Shown here one piece after another: positions 27,600 through 36,484 of a stretch of DNA of 64,000 nt. The DNA lies in the NCBI RefSeq assembly GCF_000826545.1, contig NZ_CDME01000002.1:1621187-1685186 (forward strand). The letters are read 5' to 3'. Origin of the DNA: Kibdelosporangium sp. MJ126-NF4 (GTDB lineage Bacteria > Actinomycetota > Actinomycetes > Mycobacteriales > Pseudonocardiaceae). The translations under genes and the position numbers were made by a program. Below the pieces are notes generated by a model, which saw nothing but the letters and a program-made list of their open reading frames with translations, was not told where the DNA came from and did no database searches. Positions within the stretch are counted from its first letter, which is position 1, and every line of letters begins with the position of its first letter.

Positions 27600-29195
27600 T
27601 CACTGATTTACGGTGTTCTCATCGGAAACGGCGGCGGCCCGCGGCCGTTGCTGTTCGCTCGCCTGGTCCTCGCTGCCGAGCGGGCGCACGCGGCGCAGCC
27701 GGACCAGAATCATCGCGACCACCCCGACCAGGACGAACGCGGTGAAACCGGTGATCAGCTGCAGTGATCCGGTGAACGCCTCGCGGGCGTTGTCGAGCAC
27801 GATCCGGGCGAGGTCCGGTGGCAGACCGGCCGCGGACTGGGCCGCGTTGGCGATGCTCTGGCTCGCCGCGTCCGCCACGTCGGGTGGTACTTGCGACGGC
27901 AGGCTGTCGGTCATCCGCGCGTTGTACAGCGCGACGCCGATACTGCCGATCACGGCCACCCCGATGGAGTTCCCCAGCTCGGCGCTGACCTGCGGCATCG
28001 ACGACGCGGCACCGGCCTTCTCCGGCGGGGCCGAGCCCACCATCAGCGTCATGCCGACCGCCAGCAGCGGTGACCCGCCCGCCGACCACAGCGCGAACCC
28101 GGTGATGAACAGGACCGGGCTGGAGAAGCTGCCCGCCAGGATCACCAGCACCAGCCCGGCGATCACCAGCGCCTCACCGCACGCGATCAGGTAGGCGGGC
28201 CGGATCCGGCGGGCCAGCGCGCCGACCACGGGCGCGCACAGCGAACTCAGCACCAGGCCCGGTGCCAGCGCCAGCCCGGCCTGCAGCGGCGTGAGCCCTT
28301 CGACGAGCTGGAAGTCCAGCATCACGAACAGCAGCACGGCACCGGTCAGCAACGCCTGGATGAACAGCGCCAGCAGCGGAGTGGTGAACTTCGGGTTGCG
28401 GAACAGGCTCAGGTCAAGCAGTGGTGTGCTGAGCGACCGCTGCCTGCGGATGAACGCGATTCCCAACAGGACACCGAGGAGGATCGCGGCGATCGGCAGC
28501 AGCTGCCAGCCGTCCCGCGAGGCTTCCTTCACGCCCCACACCGCCGGAAGGATCGCCGCGAGCGACAGCAGCGAGCTGATCCAGTCCGGCTTCCCGGTCA
28601 CCTCGCCACGGTGTTTGGGCAACACCAGTGGCCCCAGTATCAGCACGATCAGAGCTGCGGGGACGTTGATCAGGAACGCCGACCCCCACCAGAAGTCGGC
28701 CAGCAGCACGCCGCCGACCAGCAGCCCCATCACGGCGCCGATCGTGTACGAGGACGCCCACAGTCCGAATGCGACGCCCATCTGCTTGGGTTCCTGGAAC
28801 ATGGTGCGGATCAGGCCGAGCGTCGAGGTCACCATCGCCGCGCTGGCCACGCCGAGCAACGCCCGCGCCACGATCAACGCCACCGGGCTACCCGCATAGG
28901 CCGACAACAGCGAGGCGACGCCGAAGCACGCGGCCCCGATCAGCAGCAGTCGCCTGCGGCCGACGCGGTCACCGAGCCCTCCCATCGTGATCAGCAGGCT
29001 GCCGACCACGAACCCGTAGATGTCGGCGATCCACAGCTGGTCGATCCCGTCGGCGTTCAGCCCGGCCGCGATGTGTGGCAGCGCGAGCATCAGGACGAAG
29101 GAGTCCGCCGCGATGAACAACGTGGCGAGGCACATCACGCCGAGGCCGATCCACTCCCGCAGCCGTGCGACGGGTGGCGCGTAATTGGACGTCAT
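27600..29195 (-). CDS. MFS exporter, DHA2 type, second copy
   Basis: 531 residues from the ATG at 29195 with AGGGG-containing site upstream. Fourteen predicted membrane helices, GGLGDRVGRRRLLLIGAA in loop 2-3, helix-1 ADSFVLMLALPHI and VGSAPPEKAGAASSMPQVSA in the second half. It parallels the exporter at 19736 along its whole length, except for a shorter C-terminal tail. Being operonic with the epoxide hydrolase places it in the cluster. Probably a drug exporter/self-resistance protein; whether it moves the same compound as the first exporter is unknown. Confidence 0.9.
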   Translation of the reverse strand: MTSNYAPPVARLREWIGLGVMCLATLFIAADSFVLMLALPHIAAGLNADGIDQLWIADIYGFVVGSLLITMGGLGDRVGRRRLLLIGAACFGVASLLSAYAGSPVALIVARALLGVASAAMVTSTLGLIRTMFQEPKQMGVAFGLWASSYTIGAVMGLLVGGVLLADFWWGSAFLINVPAALIVLILGPLVLPKHRGEVTGKPDWISSLLSLAAILPAVWGVKEASRDGWQLLPIAAILLGVLLGIAFIRRQRSLSTPLLDLSLFRNPKFTTPLLALFIQALLTGAVLLFVMLDFQLVEGLTPLQAGLALAPGLVLSSLCAPVVGALARRIRPAYLIACGEALVIAGLVLVILAGSFSSPVLFITGFALWSAGGSPLLAVGMTLMVGSAPPEKAGAASSMPQVSAELGNSIGVAVIGSIGVALYNARMTDSLPSQVPPDVADAASQSIANAAQSAAGLPPDLARIVLDNAREAFTGSLQLITGFTAFVLVGVVAMILVRLRRVRPLGSEDQASEQQRPRAAAVSDENTVNQ

Positions 29196-29398
29196 CGATC
29201 GATCACCCCTGTACAACCGTAGGGAAATACGGCGATCTGCCGTTCGACGAACTCATCGACCGCCCAGAATCTACAAGCCACGACCAGCGGTTACGACTGT
29301 CCGGCCGGTATTCGGCAGCATCGAAGAAGTACGCAGGTCACGCCGCTGCGATAGTGGGCTGGGGTAAAACGCCGCACGACGAATACCGGAGTGTGAGG

Positions 29399-30775
29399 AT
29401 GACGTTTGCTGGCAGTGACTCGATTGTCGCGCTACCAGGAGAACCCGGCTTTGTCGCTGCCGCCGCCGTTTTCAATTCTTTCGCTGTTGCCGAACCGGCG
29501 GCGGCCGCGACAGTCCGGACACCGGCACAGGCCGTGGCAGCGATCCGGTACGCCCGCGACCGCGGACTGGGGGTCCGCGTGCACTCGACCGGACACGGTG
29601 CCGGTGCGGCGCGGCCGGTACGCGGCGGAATGCTGATCAAGACCACAATGGACGGTTCGGCCACCGTCGATCCGCGGCGCCGCGTGGTCCGGGTTCCGGC
29701 GGGAACGCCGTGGCACAACGTGATCGAGGCCACCGAGCCGCACGGGCTGACCGCCGCGCACGGCTCATCGGGGACGACCGGAGTGGTCGGGTACGCGTTG
29801 CGCGGCGGGCTGAGCGTGTACGGGCGGATGGCCGGTCTGGCCGCCAACGGGGTCCGCGCGGTCGAACTGGTGACCGCGGACGGCGAGCATCGGCGGGTCG
29901 ACGCGAGCAACGATCCGGAGCTGTTCTGGGCGTTGCGCGGCGGAGGCGGCGGTTTCGGTGTCGTGACCGCGATCGAGCTGGCGCTGTTCCCCGTCACGAC
30001 CGTGATCACCGGGGCCGCCTACTGGCCGGGTTCGCTTGCCGACCGTTTGCTGGACACGTGGCTGGGCTGGGCCAGGCACGCGCCACTCACCGTGACCACG
30101 TCAGTGCGGGTGATGAACCTGCCGGACGTTCCCGATGTGCCACGCGAACTCGCCGGACGCACCACGTTCGCTGTGGACGGTGTCGTGCACGCCGACCAGC
30201 TCGACGCGGCGCGGCGCAACGCCGAGGAGCTACTCGGCCCGCTGCGGGCGATCGGCAAGCCCGTGCTGGACACGTGGCAGGAGGGTGTTCCGTCGGCGGT
30301 GTTGCGGGCGCATATGGACCCGTCCGAGCCGCTGCCGTTCGTCGGCGATCACCTGTTGCTGGACGAGCTCGACGCCACCGGCGCGGCGAGGTTCCTCGAG
30401 GCGGCTGGGGAGGGCTCCGGGACACCGTTGGTGGCGGCCGGGTTGAGGCAACTGGGCGGGGCGTACTCCGAGCCGCCCGAGCCAGGCGGTGTGCTCGACC
30501 GGGTAGCCGCGAGTTACTCGTACGCCGGTTCCGGCCTGGCGCTCGGGCCGGACGCGGTCGACGCGCTGCGGGCGCACTGCGCGAGGACACGCAGCCTGCT
30601 CGACCCGTGGAACACCGGCTGGGTTGTCCCGAGTTTCGTGGAGGACTTCCGTCAGCCACAACGTCATCTGAGCGTGGAGCAGGCGGCCGCGGTGGACCGC
30701 GTGCGGGCCCGGGTGGACCCGGACGGCCTGTTCCGCTCCGACATCTCCCCCATCACCGAACAGGACATGCCATGA
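29399..30775 (+). CDS. FAD-linked oxidase (PCMH type), mono-covalent form
   Basis: 458 residues; ATG at 29399 with GGAG 7 nt upstream. The FAD-binding PCMH domain covers about residues 40-200 and has VHSTGHGAG, whose histidine normally carries 8-alpha-linked FAD, and HGSSGTTGVVG where bicovalent enzymes have a cysteine; the cysteine is absent. The C-terminal BBE-like segment with WNTGWVVPSF is present near residue 405. These enzymes oxidise alcohols or amines, or close rings, releasing hydrogen peroxide. It is first in a six-gene operon whose next genes overlap or nearly touch. Substrate unknown. Confidence 0.88.
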   Translation: MTFAGSDSIVALPGEPGFVAAAAVFNSFAVAEPAAAATVRTPAQAVAAIRYARDRGLGVRVHSTGHGAGAARPVRGGMLIKTTMDGSATVDPRRRVVRVPAGTPWHNVIEATEPHGLTAAHGSSGTTGVVGYALRGGLSVYGRMAGLAANGVRAVELVTADGEHRRVDASNDPELFWALRGGGGGFGVVTAIELALFPVTTVITGAAYWPGSLADRLLDTWLGWARHAPLTVTTSVRVMNLPDVPDVPRELAGRTTFAVDGVVHADQLDAARRNAEELLGPLRAIGKPVLDTWQEGVPSAVLRAHMDPSEPLPFVGDHLLLDELDATGAARFLEAAGEGSGTPLVAAGLRQLGGAYSEPPEPGGVLDRVAASYSYAGSGLALGPDAVDALRAHCARTRSLLDPWNTGWVVPSFVEDFRQPQRHLSVEQAAAVDRVRARVDPDGLFRSDISPITEQDMP

Positions 30776-32079
30776 CTGCCGAGACCGCAGCGGAGTTCCG
30801 CTGGCCGGAGGAGACCCGGTCGTTCTGCGCGGAGCTGCCGTTCACCCCGAGGACGACGATTTTCGAGTACGGCAAGGGAATCCAGCTGTTCGACGTGCGC
30901 GGACGCGGATACATCGACGCCTTGTCCGGCGTGTTCGTCACATGCTTCGGCTACGACTGCGAGCCGATCATCGCCGCGATGTCCGAACAACTGCGCCGCG
31001 GACTGACCTTCCAGCCGCCGTTGCACGGCACGAACCACAACGCCCTGCGCCTCGCGCACGCGCTGACCGAGCTGGCCCCTGAGGGGATCACGGCGGTGAA
31101 GCTGCTCAGCGGCGGCTCCGAGGCGATCGAGGCCGCCATCCGGCTGGCGCGCGTCCACCACGCCGTCACCGGCAATCCCGGCAAGCAGAAGATCATCAGC
31201 CATTACACGAGCTACCACGGCGCCACCTACGGCTCACTCGGACTGACCGGGGTGTCGGGCGTCAAGGTGTTCGGTGCGCCGATGCCCGGCGTGGTGCACA
31301 CCTTGTCGCCCGAGGCCATGCAGCGGGAGTGGGGACTGACCGCCGAGGAAGCCGGGGACCGCGCCGCAGCGCTGATCGAGCAGACCATCGAGTTGGAGGG
31401 CCCCGATCAGGTCGCCGCGCTGTTCGTCGAGACGGTCAGCCAGTTGCGTGAACTGCAGTCACCGCACCCCTCCTACTTCACCAAGCTGCGGGAGATCTGC
31501 GACCGGCACGGCGTGCTGCTGGTGTTCGACGAGATCGTCACCGGCTTCGGCCGCAGCGGCCAGAACTTCGGCGTGGACACCGTCGGTGTGATCCCCGACT
31601 TGATCTGTGCGGGCAAGGGCCTGTCCGGCGGGTACGCGCCGCTGTCGGCGTTGCTGATCAACGAAAAGGTAGCCGCGCCGTTCCGCGACGACGACGGGTA
31701 CATGGCGTTCGGCACGACTCACACCTTCTCCGGCAATCCGATCGCCACCGCCGCGGGCCTCGCCGCTGTCACACACTTCACCGAAGGCGGTTTCCTGCCG
31801 AGGATCCAGGAACTGTCCGGCCAGTTCCGGCAGGGGCTGGCCGACGCGGTCGGCGACCGGGCGACCGTCAACCTCGTCGGGCTGCTGTGCGGCATCAGCG
31901 TGCCCGACCCGGACAACCGCGGCGTCGGCGACCTGGTCGAAGCCGCGTGCTGGGAGCGCGGCGTGATCGTGCGCGGCATGCCCTACGGGATCATGGTCGC
32001 CCCGCCGTTCGTCACCACGCCCGCGCAGCTGGACGAGATCTGTTCCGTGGTGGGCGAAGCGATCGCCCAAGTCAGCTGA
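30772..32079 (+). CDS. Class III PLP-dependent aminotransferase
   Basis: 435 residues. Motifs of class III (ornithine/omega-) aminotransferases: LLSGGSEAIEAAIRLAR near residue 108 (phosphate cup), SHYTSYHGATYGSL near 143, DEIVTGFGRSG near 252, and the Schiff-base lysine in CAGKGLSGGYAPLSA (Lys near residue 282). The family moves an amino group between a primary amine or amino acid and a keto or aldehyde acceptor. It overlaps the FAD oxidase by four bases, so an oxidase-to-carbonyl, then transaminase step is a natural pairing. The acceptor is unknown. Confidence 0.92.
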   Translation: MTAETAAEFRWPEETRSFCAELPFTPRTTIFEYGKGIQLFDVRGRGYIDALSGVFVTCFGYDCEPIIAAMSEQLRRGLTFQPPLHGTNHNALRLAHALTELAPEGITAVKLLSGGSEAIEAAIRLARVHHAVTGNPGKQKIISHYTSYHGATYGSLGLTGVSGVKVFGAPMPGVVHTLSPEAMQREWGLTAEEAGDRAAALIEQTIELEGPDQVAALFVETVSQLRELQSPHPSYFTKLREICDRHGVLLVFDEIVTGFGRSGQNFGVDTVGVIPDLICAGKGLSGGYAPLSALLINEKVAAPFRDDDGYMAFGTTHTFSGNPIATAAGLAAVTHFTEGGFLPRIQELSGQFRQGLADAVGDRATVNLVGLLCGISVPDPDNRGVGDLVEAACWERGVIVRGMPYGIMVAPPFVTTPAQLDEICSVVGEAIAQVS

Positions 32080-32101
32080 CACCCGACGCCGAGGAGCCGC
32101 A

Positions 32102-33157
32102 ATGAGCTGGGATCTGGTGATCGCCAAGAACGACCTGACCTCGCACGAGGTCCGGCCGAGTACACTCGCGCCGCTGCGGCCGGGTGAGGTTCGTCTTGCC
32201 GTGGAACGCTTCGGCATCACCACGGTGACCGCGACGTACGCGCTGTTCGGTGACTCGCCGATGCAGTTCTTCGGCGTGTTCCCCGGACCGGACGGGTACG
32301 GCCGCGTCCCGGTCTGGGGGTTCGCCACCGTCGCCGAGTCGCGGTGCGCCGACGTGGCCGAGGGCAGCCGGTTCTTCGGGTACCTGCCGATGTCCACCCA
32401 CCACACGGTCACACCTGAGGTCCTGCCGGGCGGCGGTTTCGTCGATTCCGCGCAACAGGCCGTTCCGCACGACTGGTACCGCACCTACGAGGTGGCACCG
32501 CAGGACGAGCTAGACGACCGCAGGGCGCTGCTGCACCCGCTGTTCCCGTGCTCGTTCACCCTGGCCGGGTTCGTCGGCCAGCAGGTCGCGGGCGGGGTCA
32601 AGTCCATTCTGGTCAGCAGCGCCTCCTGCAAGACCGCGATCGGCCTGGCGGACCTGCTGTCCAAGCAGGACGGTTTCTCGGTCACGGGGATCACGTCCGG
32701 CAGGCACAAGGCCTTCACCCAGGGCCTGGGTTTCTACGACCACGTTGTGGCCTACGACGAACTGGGCGCGGACGCGGTGGCGGACCCGGCGGTGTTCATC
32801 GACTTCACCAACTCGGCCGAGCGGATGGGCGCGGTCTACCGGCACGCGGGCGCCCGGCTGAGCGGCACGGTCCTTGCCGGATTCACCAACCCCAGCGCGT
32901 CGTTCGCGCCGCCGGAGCTCGACGGCCCGGCGCCGCAGCTGTACTTCACGCCTGCCGTGGAGCAGCAACTGATGGCCGAGCAGGGCGCCGACGAGTACCG
33001 CGCCCGCTACCGTGCCGCCGAGCAGGAGTTCCTGACGGGCACCAAGTCGTGGCTGGTGGTGCGCAACGGCAGCGGGCCGGACGCGATCGCGGACGCGTTC
33101 CGCACCGTGCTGGCCGGTGAGCAGCCGCCGTCAGTGGGGGCGGTGCTGCGGCCATGA
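32102..33157 (+). CDS. DUF2855 protein (MDR-like oxidoreductase fold)
   Basis: 351 residues. The sequence has the shape of a medium-chain dehydrogenase/reductase: LRPGEVRLAVERFGITTVT near the N-terminus, GRVPVWGFATVAES, HPLFPCSFTLAGFV and a Rossmann-like SILVSSASCKTAIGLA stretch near residue 170, as in DUF2855 proteins. No zinc ligands of alcohol dehydrogenase are obvious. DUF2855 members are uncharacterised but recur near catabolic and secondary-metabolite genes. A GAGGAGC site is 6 nt before the start; its end overlaps the membrane protein gene by four bases. Confidence 0.8.
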   Translation: MSWDLVIAKNDLTSHEVRPSTLAPLRPGEVRLAVERFGITTVTATYALFGDSPMQFFGVFPGPDGYGRVPVWGFATVAESRCADVAEGSRFFGYLPMSTHHTVTPEVLPGGGFVDSAQQAVPHDWYRTYEVAPQDELDDRRALLHPLFPCSFTLAGFVGQQVAGGVKSILVSSASCKTAIGLADLLSKQDGFSVTGITSGRHKAFTQGLGFYDHVVAYDELGADAVADPAVFIDFTNSAERMGAVYRHAGARLSGTVLAGFTNPSASFAPPELDGPAPQLYFTPAVEQQLMAEQGADEYRARYRAAEQEFLTGTKSWLVVRNGSGPDAIADAFRTVLAGEQPPSVGAVLRP

Positions 33158-33870
33158 GCACAGGGACAGTCCCCGCAGACGACCAACTCGCCGAACCACC
33201 CGGCCGGGCCACGACCGGCCCGTCTCGTCCCGTGTTCTGGAAGCGGCCGTGGATCATCCCGCTCGCGCTGGTCGTGCTGGGGTTCCTGGTCTACCAGCTC
33301 AGCCCGTTCCGTGAGCTCAACGAGGCCAAAGCACCGATCCCGCCGCACGACGGCTTCCCGCTGTACTGGCCGTTGCTGCTGACGCACATGTTCTTCGGCA
33401 CCGTCACCATGGTCCTGGTGGTGTTCCAGCTGTGGCCGTGGATGCGCACCAACCACCCGAAGTTCCACCGGGCCAGCGGCCGGATCTACGTGGTGTCCGC
33501 GGTGATCTGCGGGATCTGCGGGCTGGCGATCGTGCGGTTCGCCCCGGTCGTCGGCCAGATCGGCGTGTCTGTCGCGACGATCAGCTGGGTGGCTGTGACC
33601 GTGACGGCCTTCGTGCGGGCGCGCCAGCGCAAGTTCGCCAAGCACCGCAGGCTGATGCTCTACAGCTTCGCGATACTGATGAACAACGTGTGGGGCGTGG
33701 TGCTGGCCAACATCCTCTTCGCCGTCCCGGGCCTGGACATGCTCTACATCTTCGAGGCCGTCCGGTGGGTCGGCTTCGTGGTCAACATGTACCTGGTGCA
33801 GTGGTGGATCTACCGCACCGAGAACCGTGCCGACATCCGCAGGTGGCGGCGCGCGGAGGCAACGGCATGA
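33154..33870 (+). CDS. DUF2306-type membrane protein
   Basis: 238 residues; an N-terminal cytosolic tail of about 30 residues, then roughly five to six membrane helices. Conserved-looking histidines lie in LTHMFFGTVTMVL, HPKFHRASGRIYVVSA and KHRRLMLYSF, the pattern of DUF2306 proteins, in which they may bind haem or metal. Four-base overlaps on both sides (DUF2855 stop, BBE oxidase start) couple it tightly to soluble oxidoreductases, suggesting an electron-transfer or membrane-anchoring role for this operon; that is inference. Confidence 0.78.
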   Translation: MSTGTVPADDQLAEPPGRATTGPSRPVFWKRPWIIPLALVVLGFLVYQLSPFRELNEAKAPIPPHDGFPLYWPLLLTHMFFGTVTMVLVVFQLWPWMRTNHPKFHRASGRIYVVSAVICGICGLAIVRFAPVVGQIGVSVATISWVAVTVTAFVRARQRKFAKHRRLMLYSFAILMNNVWGVVLANILFAVPGLDMLYIFEAVRWVGFVVNMYLVQWWIYRTENRADIRRWRRAEATA

Positions 33871-35405
33871 CCCGGACAGCACCCACCGACACCGCCTCGG
33901 CCATCGCGGCAGGTGACCGGCGCTACGAGACCGCGGTCCGGTGTGGCTTCAACCAGCGGTTCGTGTCCGATGTGGACTACATTTCCTACCCAAGGACCAC
34001 TGCGGACGTCGTGGCCGCGGTCGGCACGGCCGTGGCCGACGGCAAGCGTGTCACGGTCCGCAGCGGCGGCCACGGCTACGAGGGCACCGGGTCGACCGAA
34101 GGCGGTGTCCTCATCGACGTCTCGGTGATGACCAGCGTGGAGTACGACCCCTCGCGCCGCGCGTTCGCGATCCAGCCGGGCGCGAAGGTCGGCGAGATCT
34201 ACCGTGAGCTGTACAAGCGGTGGGGCGTCACGCTCCCGATGGGCGAGTGCATCGACGTGTGCATCGGCGGGCACCTCGTCGGCGGTGGCTTCGGGCCGCT
34301 CTCGCGCCGGTATGGAGCCATTGTGGACTACCTGTGCGCGGTGGAGGTGGTCGTGGTCGACGCGGCGGGACAGGCGCGTGCGATCGTTGCCAGCGACGAT
34401 CCGGCGGATCCGCACCACGACCTGTGGTGGGCGCACACCGGCGGGGGCGGCGGCAACTTCGGCGTCGTCACCCAGTACTGGCTGCGCACACCGGGAGCCA
34501 CATCGGAGGATCCCGGCCAACTGCTGCCCCCTGCCCCGACCACCTGGCGCAACGGCTACCTGATGTGGCCGTGGGACAAGATGACCGAGCAGGACTTCGT
34601 ACGGATCCTGCGCAACTACGGCACCTGGTTCGAACGCAACAGCGCGCCGGGAAGCCGGGAGACCAACCTCACGGCATTCTTCTGCGCGACCCACAAGTCC
34701 AGTGACGTCATCACTGTGGGGTCGTTGATCGACGATGACGTCCCCGGGGCGCGGGAGATGACCAACGAGTTCTTCGACGCGGTCTGCGAGGGCGTCGAGG
34801 TCGAGCCGTCGGTACGCACGAGCGACGAGGTCGTGTCCTGGCTGTACCACTTCACCCACACCAACCGCGCCGACCACACCGGGCTGGGCGGTTCCCGGTT
34901 CAAGCTCAAGTCGGCGTACCTGCGCAAGGCCTACACCGCGGAGCAGATCGCCAGGGCCTACCGGCACCTGGACACCGAGGACCCGAGGAAGATCTTCTTC
35001 ATGTTCATCGGCTACGGCGGCCAGGTCAACGCCGTCGCGCCGGAAGCCACCGCCGTGGCGCAGCGGTCGTCGATCCTCAAGGGCGCGTACCTGTCGTCCT
35101 GGTGGGACCCGGCCGAGGACGACCACCACATCGCGAACCTGCGTGCGCTCTACCAGGACGTGTACGCCGACACCGGTGGTGTGCCGGTGACCAACGACGC
35201 CAACGAGGGCGCGTACATCAACTACCCGGACCGGGACCTGGCCGACCCGGAGTGGAACACCTCCGGCGTCTCCTGGTCGACGCTGTACTACCAGGCGAAC
35301 TACCCACGCCTGCGGAAAGTCAAACAACGGTACGACCCCCGCAACGAGTTCCGGCACGTGCTGTCGATCGAACTCCCGGAGGAGCAACGAAGGAGTAGCG
35401 CGTGA
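33867..35405 (+). CDS. Berberine-bridge-enzyme-type FAD oxidase, bicovalent form
   Basis: 512 residues with PCMH and BBE domains. VRSGGHGYEGTG near residue 65 gives the FAD-linking histidine, and GECIDVCIGGHLVGGGFG near 128 gives a cysteine at the 6-S-cysteinyl position, so bicovalent FAD is predicted, in contrast to the operon's first oxidase. The C-terminal motif YYQANYPRLRKVKQRYDPRN (about residue 475-494) is the standard BBE end. Relatives such as GilR and AknOx oxidise hemiacetals or sugar alcohols in antibiotic pathways. It starts in the stop of the DUF2306 gene and ends in the GTG of the phosphoesterase gene. Confidence 0.92.
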   Translation: MTRTAPTDTASAIAAGDRRYETAVRCGFNQRFVSDVDYISYPRTTADVVAAVGTAVADGKRVTVRSGGHGYEGTGSTEGGVLIDVSVMTSVEYDPSRRAFAIQPGAKVGEIYRELYKRWGVTLPMGECIDVCIGGHLVGGGFGPLSRRYGAIVDYLCAVEVVVVDAAGQARAIVASDDPADPHHDLWWAHTGGGGGNFGVVTQYWLRTPGATSEDPGQLLPPAPTTWRNGYLMWPWDKMTEQDFVRILRNYGTWFERNSAPGSRETNLTAFFCATHKSSDVITVGSLIDDDVPGAREMTNEFFDAVCEGVEVEPSVRTSDEVVSWLYHFTHTNRADHTGLGGSRFKLKSAYLRKAYTAEQIARAYRHLDTEDPRKIFFMFIGYGGQVNAVAPEATAVAQRSSILKGAYLSSWWDPAEDDHHIANLRALYQDVYADTGGVPVTNDANEGAYINYPDRDLADPEWNTSGVSWSTLYYQANYPRLRKVKQRYDPRNEFRHVLSIELPEEQRRSSA

Positions 35406-36322
35406 GCAGGCTGGACAGCCCGATCCACGGCGACATCCGGCCAACCGGCCCGAGCTTGCTCGCCGTGAGCGACCTGCACATCGGCCACAAGGCGAACCGG
35501 GAGCTCTGCGAGCAACTTCGGCCGAGGCACCCCGGCGACTGGCTGATCGTCGCCGGGGACATCGCCGAACAGATGGCCGAGGTCGAGTGGGCGCTGCGGT
35601 TGCTGGCGGACCGCTTCACCAAGGTGATCTGGGTGCCCGGCAACCACGAACTCTGGACTCACCCCAACGATCCCTGCCAGCTCAGGGGTGTGCAGCGCTA
35701 CGAGCACCTGGTGGCGTTGTGCCGTTCGCTCGGGGTGGACACGCCGGAGGACCCGTTCCCGGTGTTCTGGGACGGCGAGGTCGGTGTGACCGTGGCCCCG
35801 CTGTTCACGTTGTTCGACTACACCATGCTGCCGCCCGGAACATCCACAAAGGACGCCGCGTTCGAGCTGGCGCGCAGCACGGGCGTGGTGTGCACCGACG
35901 AGTTCATGCTGCACCCGGACCCGTACCCGACCAGGGAGGCGTGGTGCGCCGCCCGGATCGAGTACTCACAGCGGCGGCTCGCCGGGGCGGTCGGGCCGAC
36001 GGTTCTGGTCAACCACTGGCCGTTGGTGCGTGACCCGCTGGTCGTGCTGCGCAACCCGGAGTTCTCGTTGTGGTGCGGCACCACGGCCACGGCCGACTGG
36101 GCCTACCGGTACGACGCCCGTGCCGTGGTCTACGGGCACCTGCACATTCCACGAACCATCAGCGTCAACGGCGTTCCGCACGTGGAGGCCTCGATCGGAT
36201 ATCCGTTCGAGTGGCGCCGCTACGGGATGCGTCCCGAGCTGTACGTCGACGTGTTCGACCCGGTACGCCCCAACATCGAGTTCGCACGCGCGCGGGACCG
36301 CCGTCACGAGCACATAGCCTGA
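35402..36322 (+). CDS. Calcineurin-like metallophosphoesterase
   Basis: 306 residues from a GTG that overlaps the previous stop. The dimetal site motifs are complete: SDLHIG (near residue 23), AGDIAEQ (near 50), PGNHELW (near 79), VNHWPL (near 203) and GHLHI (near 245). Such enzymes hydrolyse phosphate mono- or diesters. Two short palindromic GC stretches follow the stop. As last gene of the six-gene operon, it may remove a phosphate protecting group or act on a phosphorylated intermediate, but the substrate is unknown. Confidence 0.9.
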   Translation: MSRLDSPIHGDIRPTGPSLLAVSDLHIGHKANRELCEQLRPRHPGDWLIVAGDIAEQMAEVEWALRLLADRFTKVIWVPGNHELWTHPNDPCQLRGVQRYEHLVALCRSLGVDTPEDPFPVFWDGEVGVTVAPLFTLFDYTMLPPGTSTKDAAFELARSTGVVCTDEFMLHPDPYPTREAWCAARIEYSQRRLAGAVGPTVLVNHWPLVRDPLVVLRNPEFSLWCGTTATADWAYRYDARAVVYGHLHIPRTISVNGVPHVEASIGYPFEWRRYGMRPELYVDVFDPVRPNIEFARARDRRHEHIA

Positions 36323-36352
36323 CCGGTCCGGATCAGGTCCACACTTGACTGT

Positions 36353-36365
36353 CACACCGGGTGTG
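36353..36365. promoter_or_regulatory. Inverted repeat in the promoter region of the tailoring operon
   Basis: CACACCGGGTGTG, with 6-bp arms around one base, begins 3 bp after a TTGACT hexamer (36345-36350) that could be a -35 element. No good -10 box is seen at the matching distance. Candidate operator for the operon starting at 36485. Confidence 0.35.
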
Positions 36366-36484
36366 GGCCACTTCGTGCTGCCCTGACCAGCCGGTTGTTC
36401 ACGCAATACAGAAGTTGGCGGTCGGGCCGCGGAATCCGAAGGATGGACACACAGGCCCGACACCATCGCGCACAGGGGCAGAGG

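Noticed and set aside
36318..36337. GC-rich palindromic stretch after the metallophosphoesterase stop as a terminator
   Set aside because: The two arms can pair only about 5 bp with a workable loop, and it overlaps the stop codon; too weak to call.
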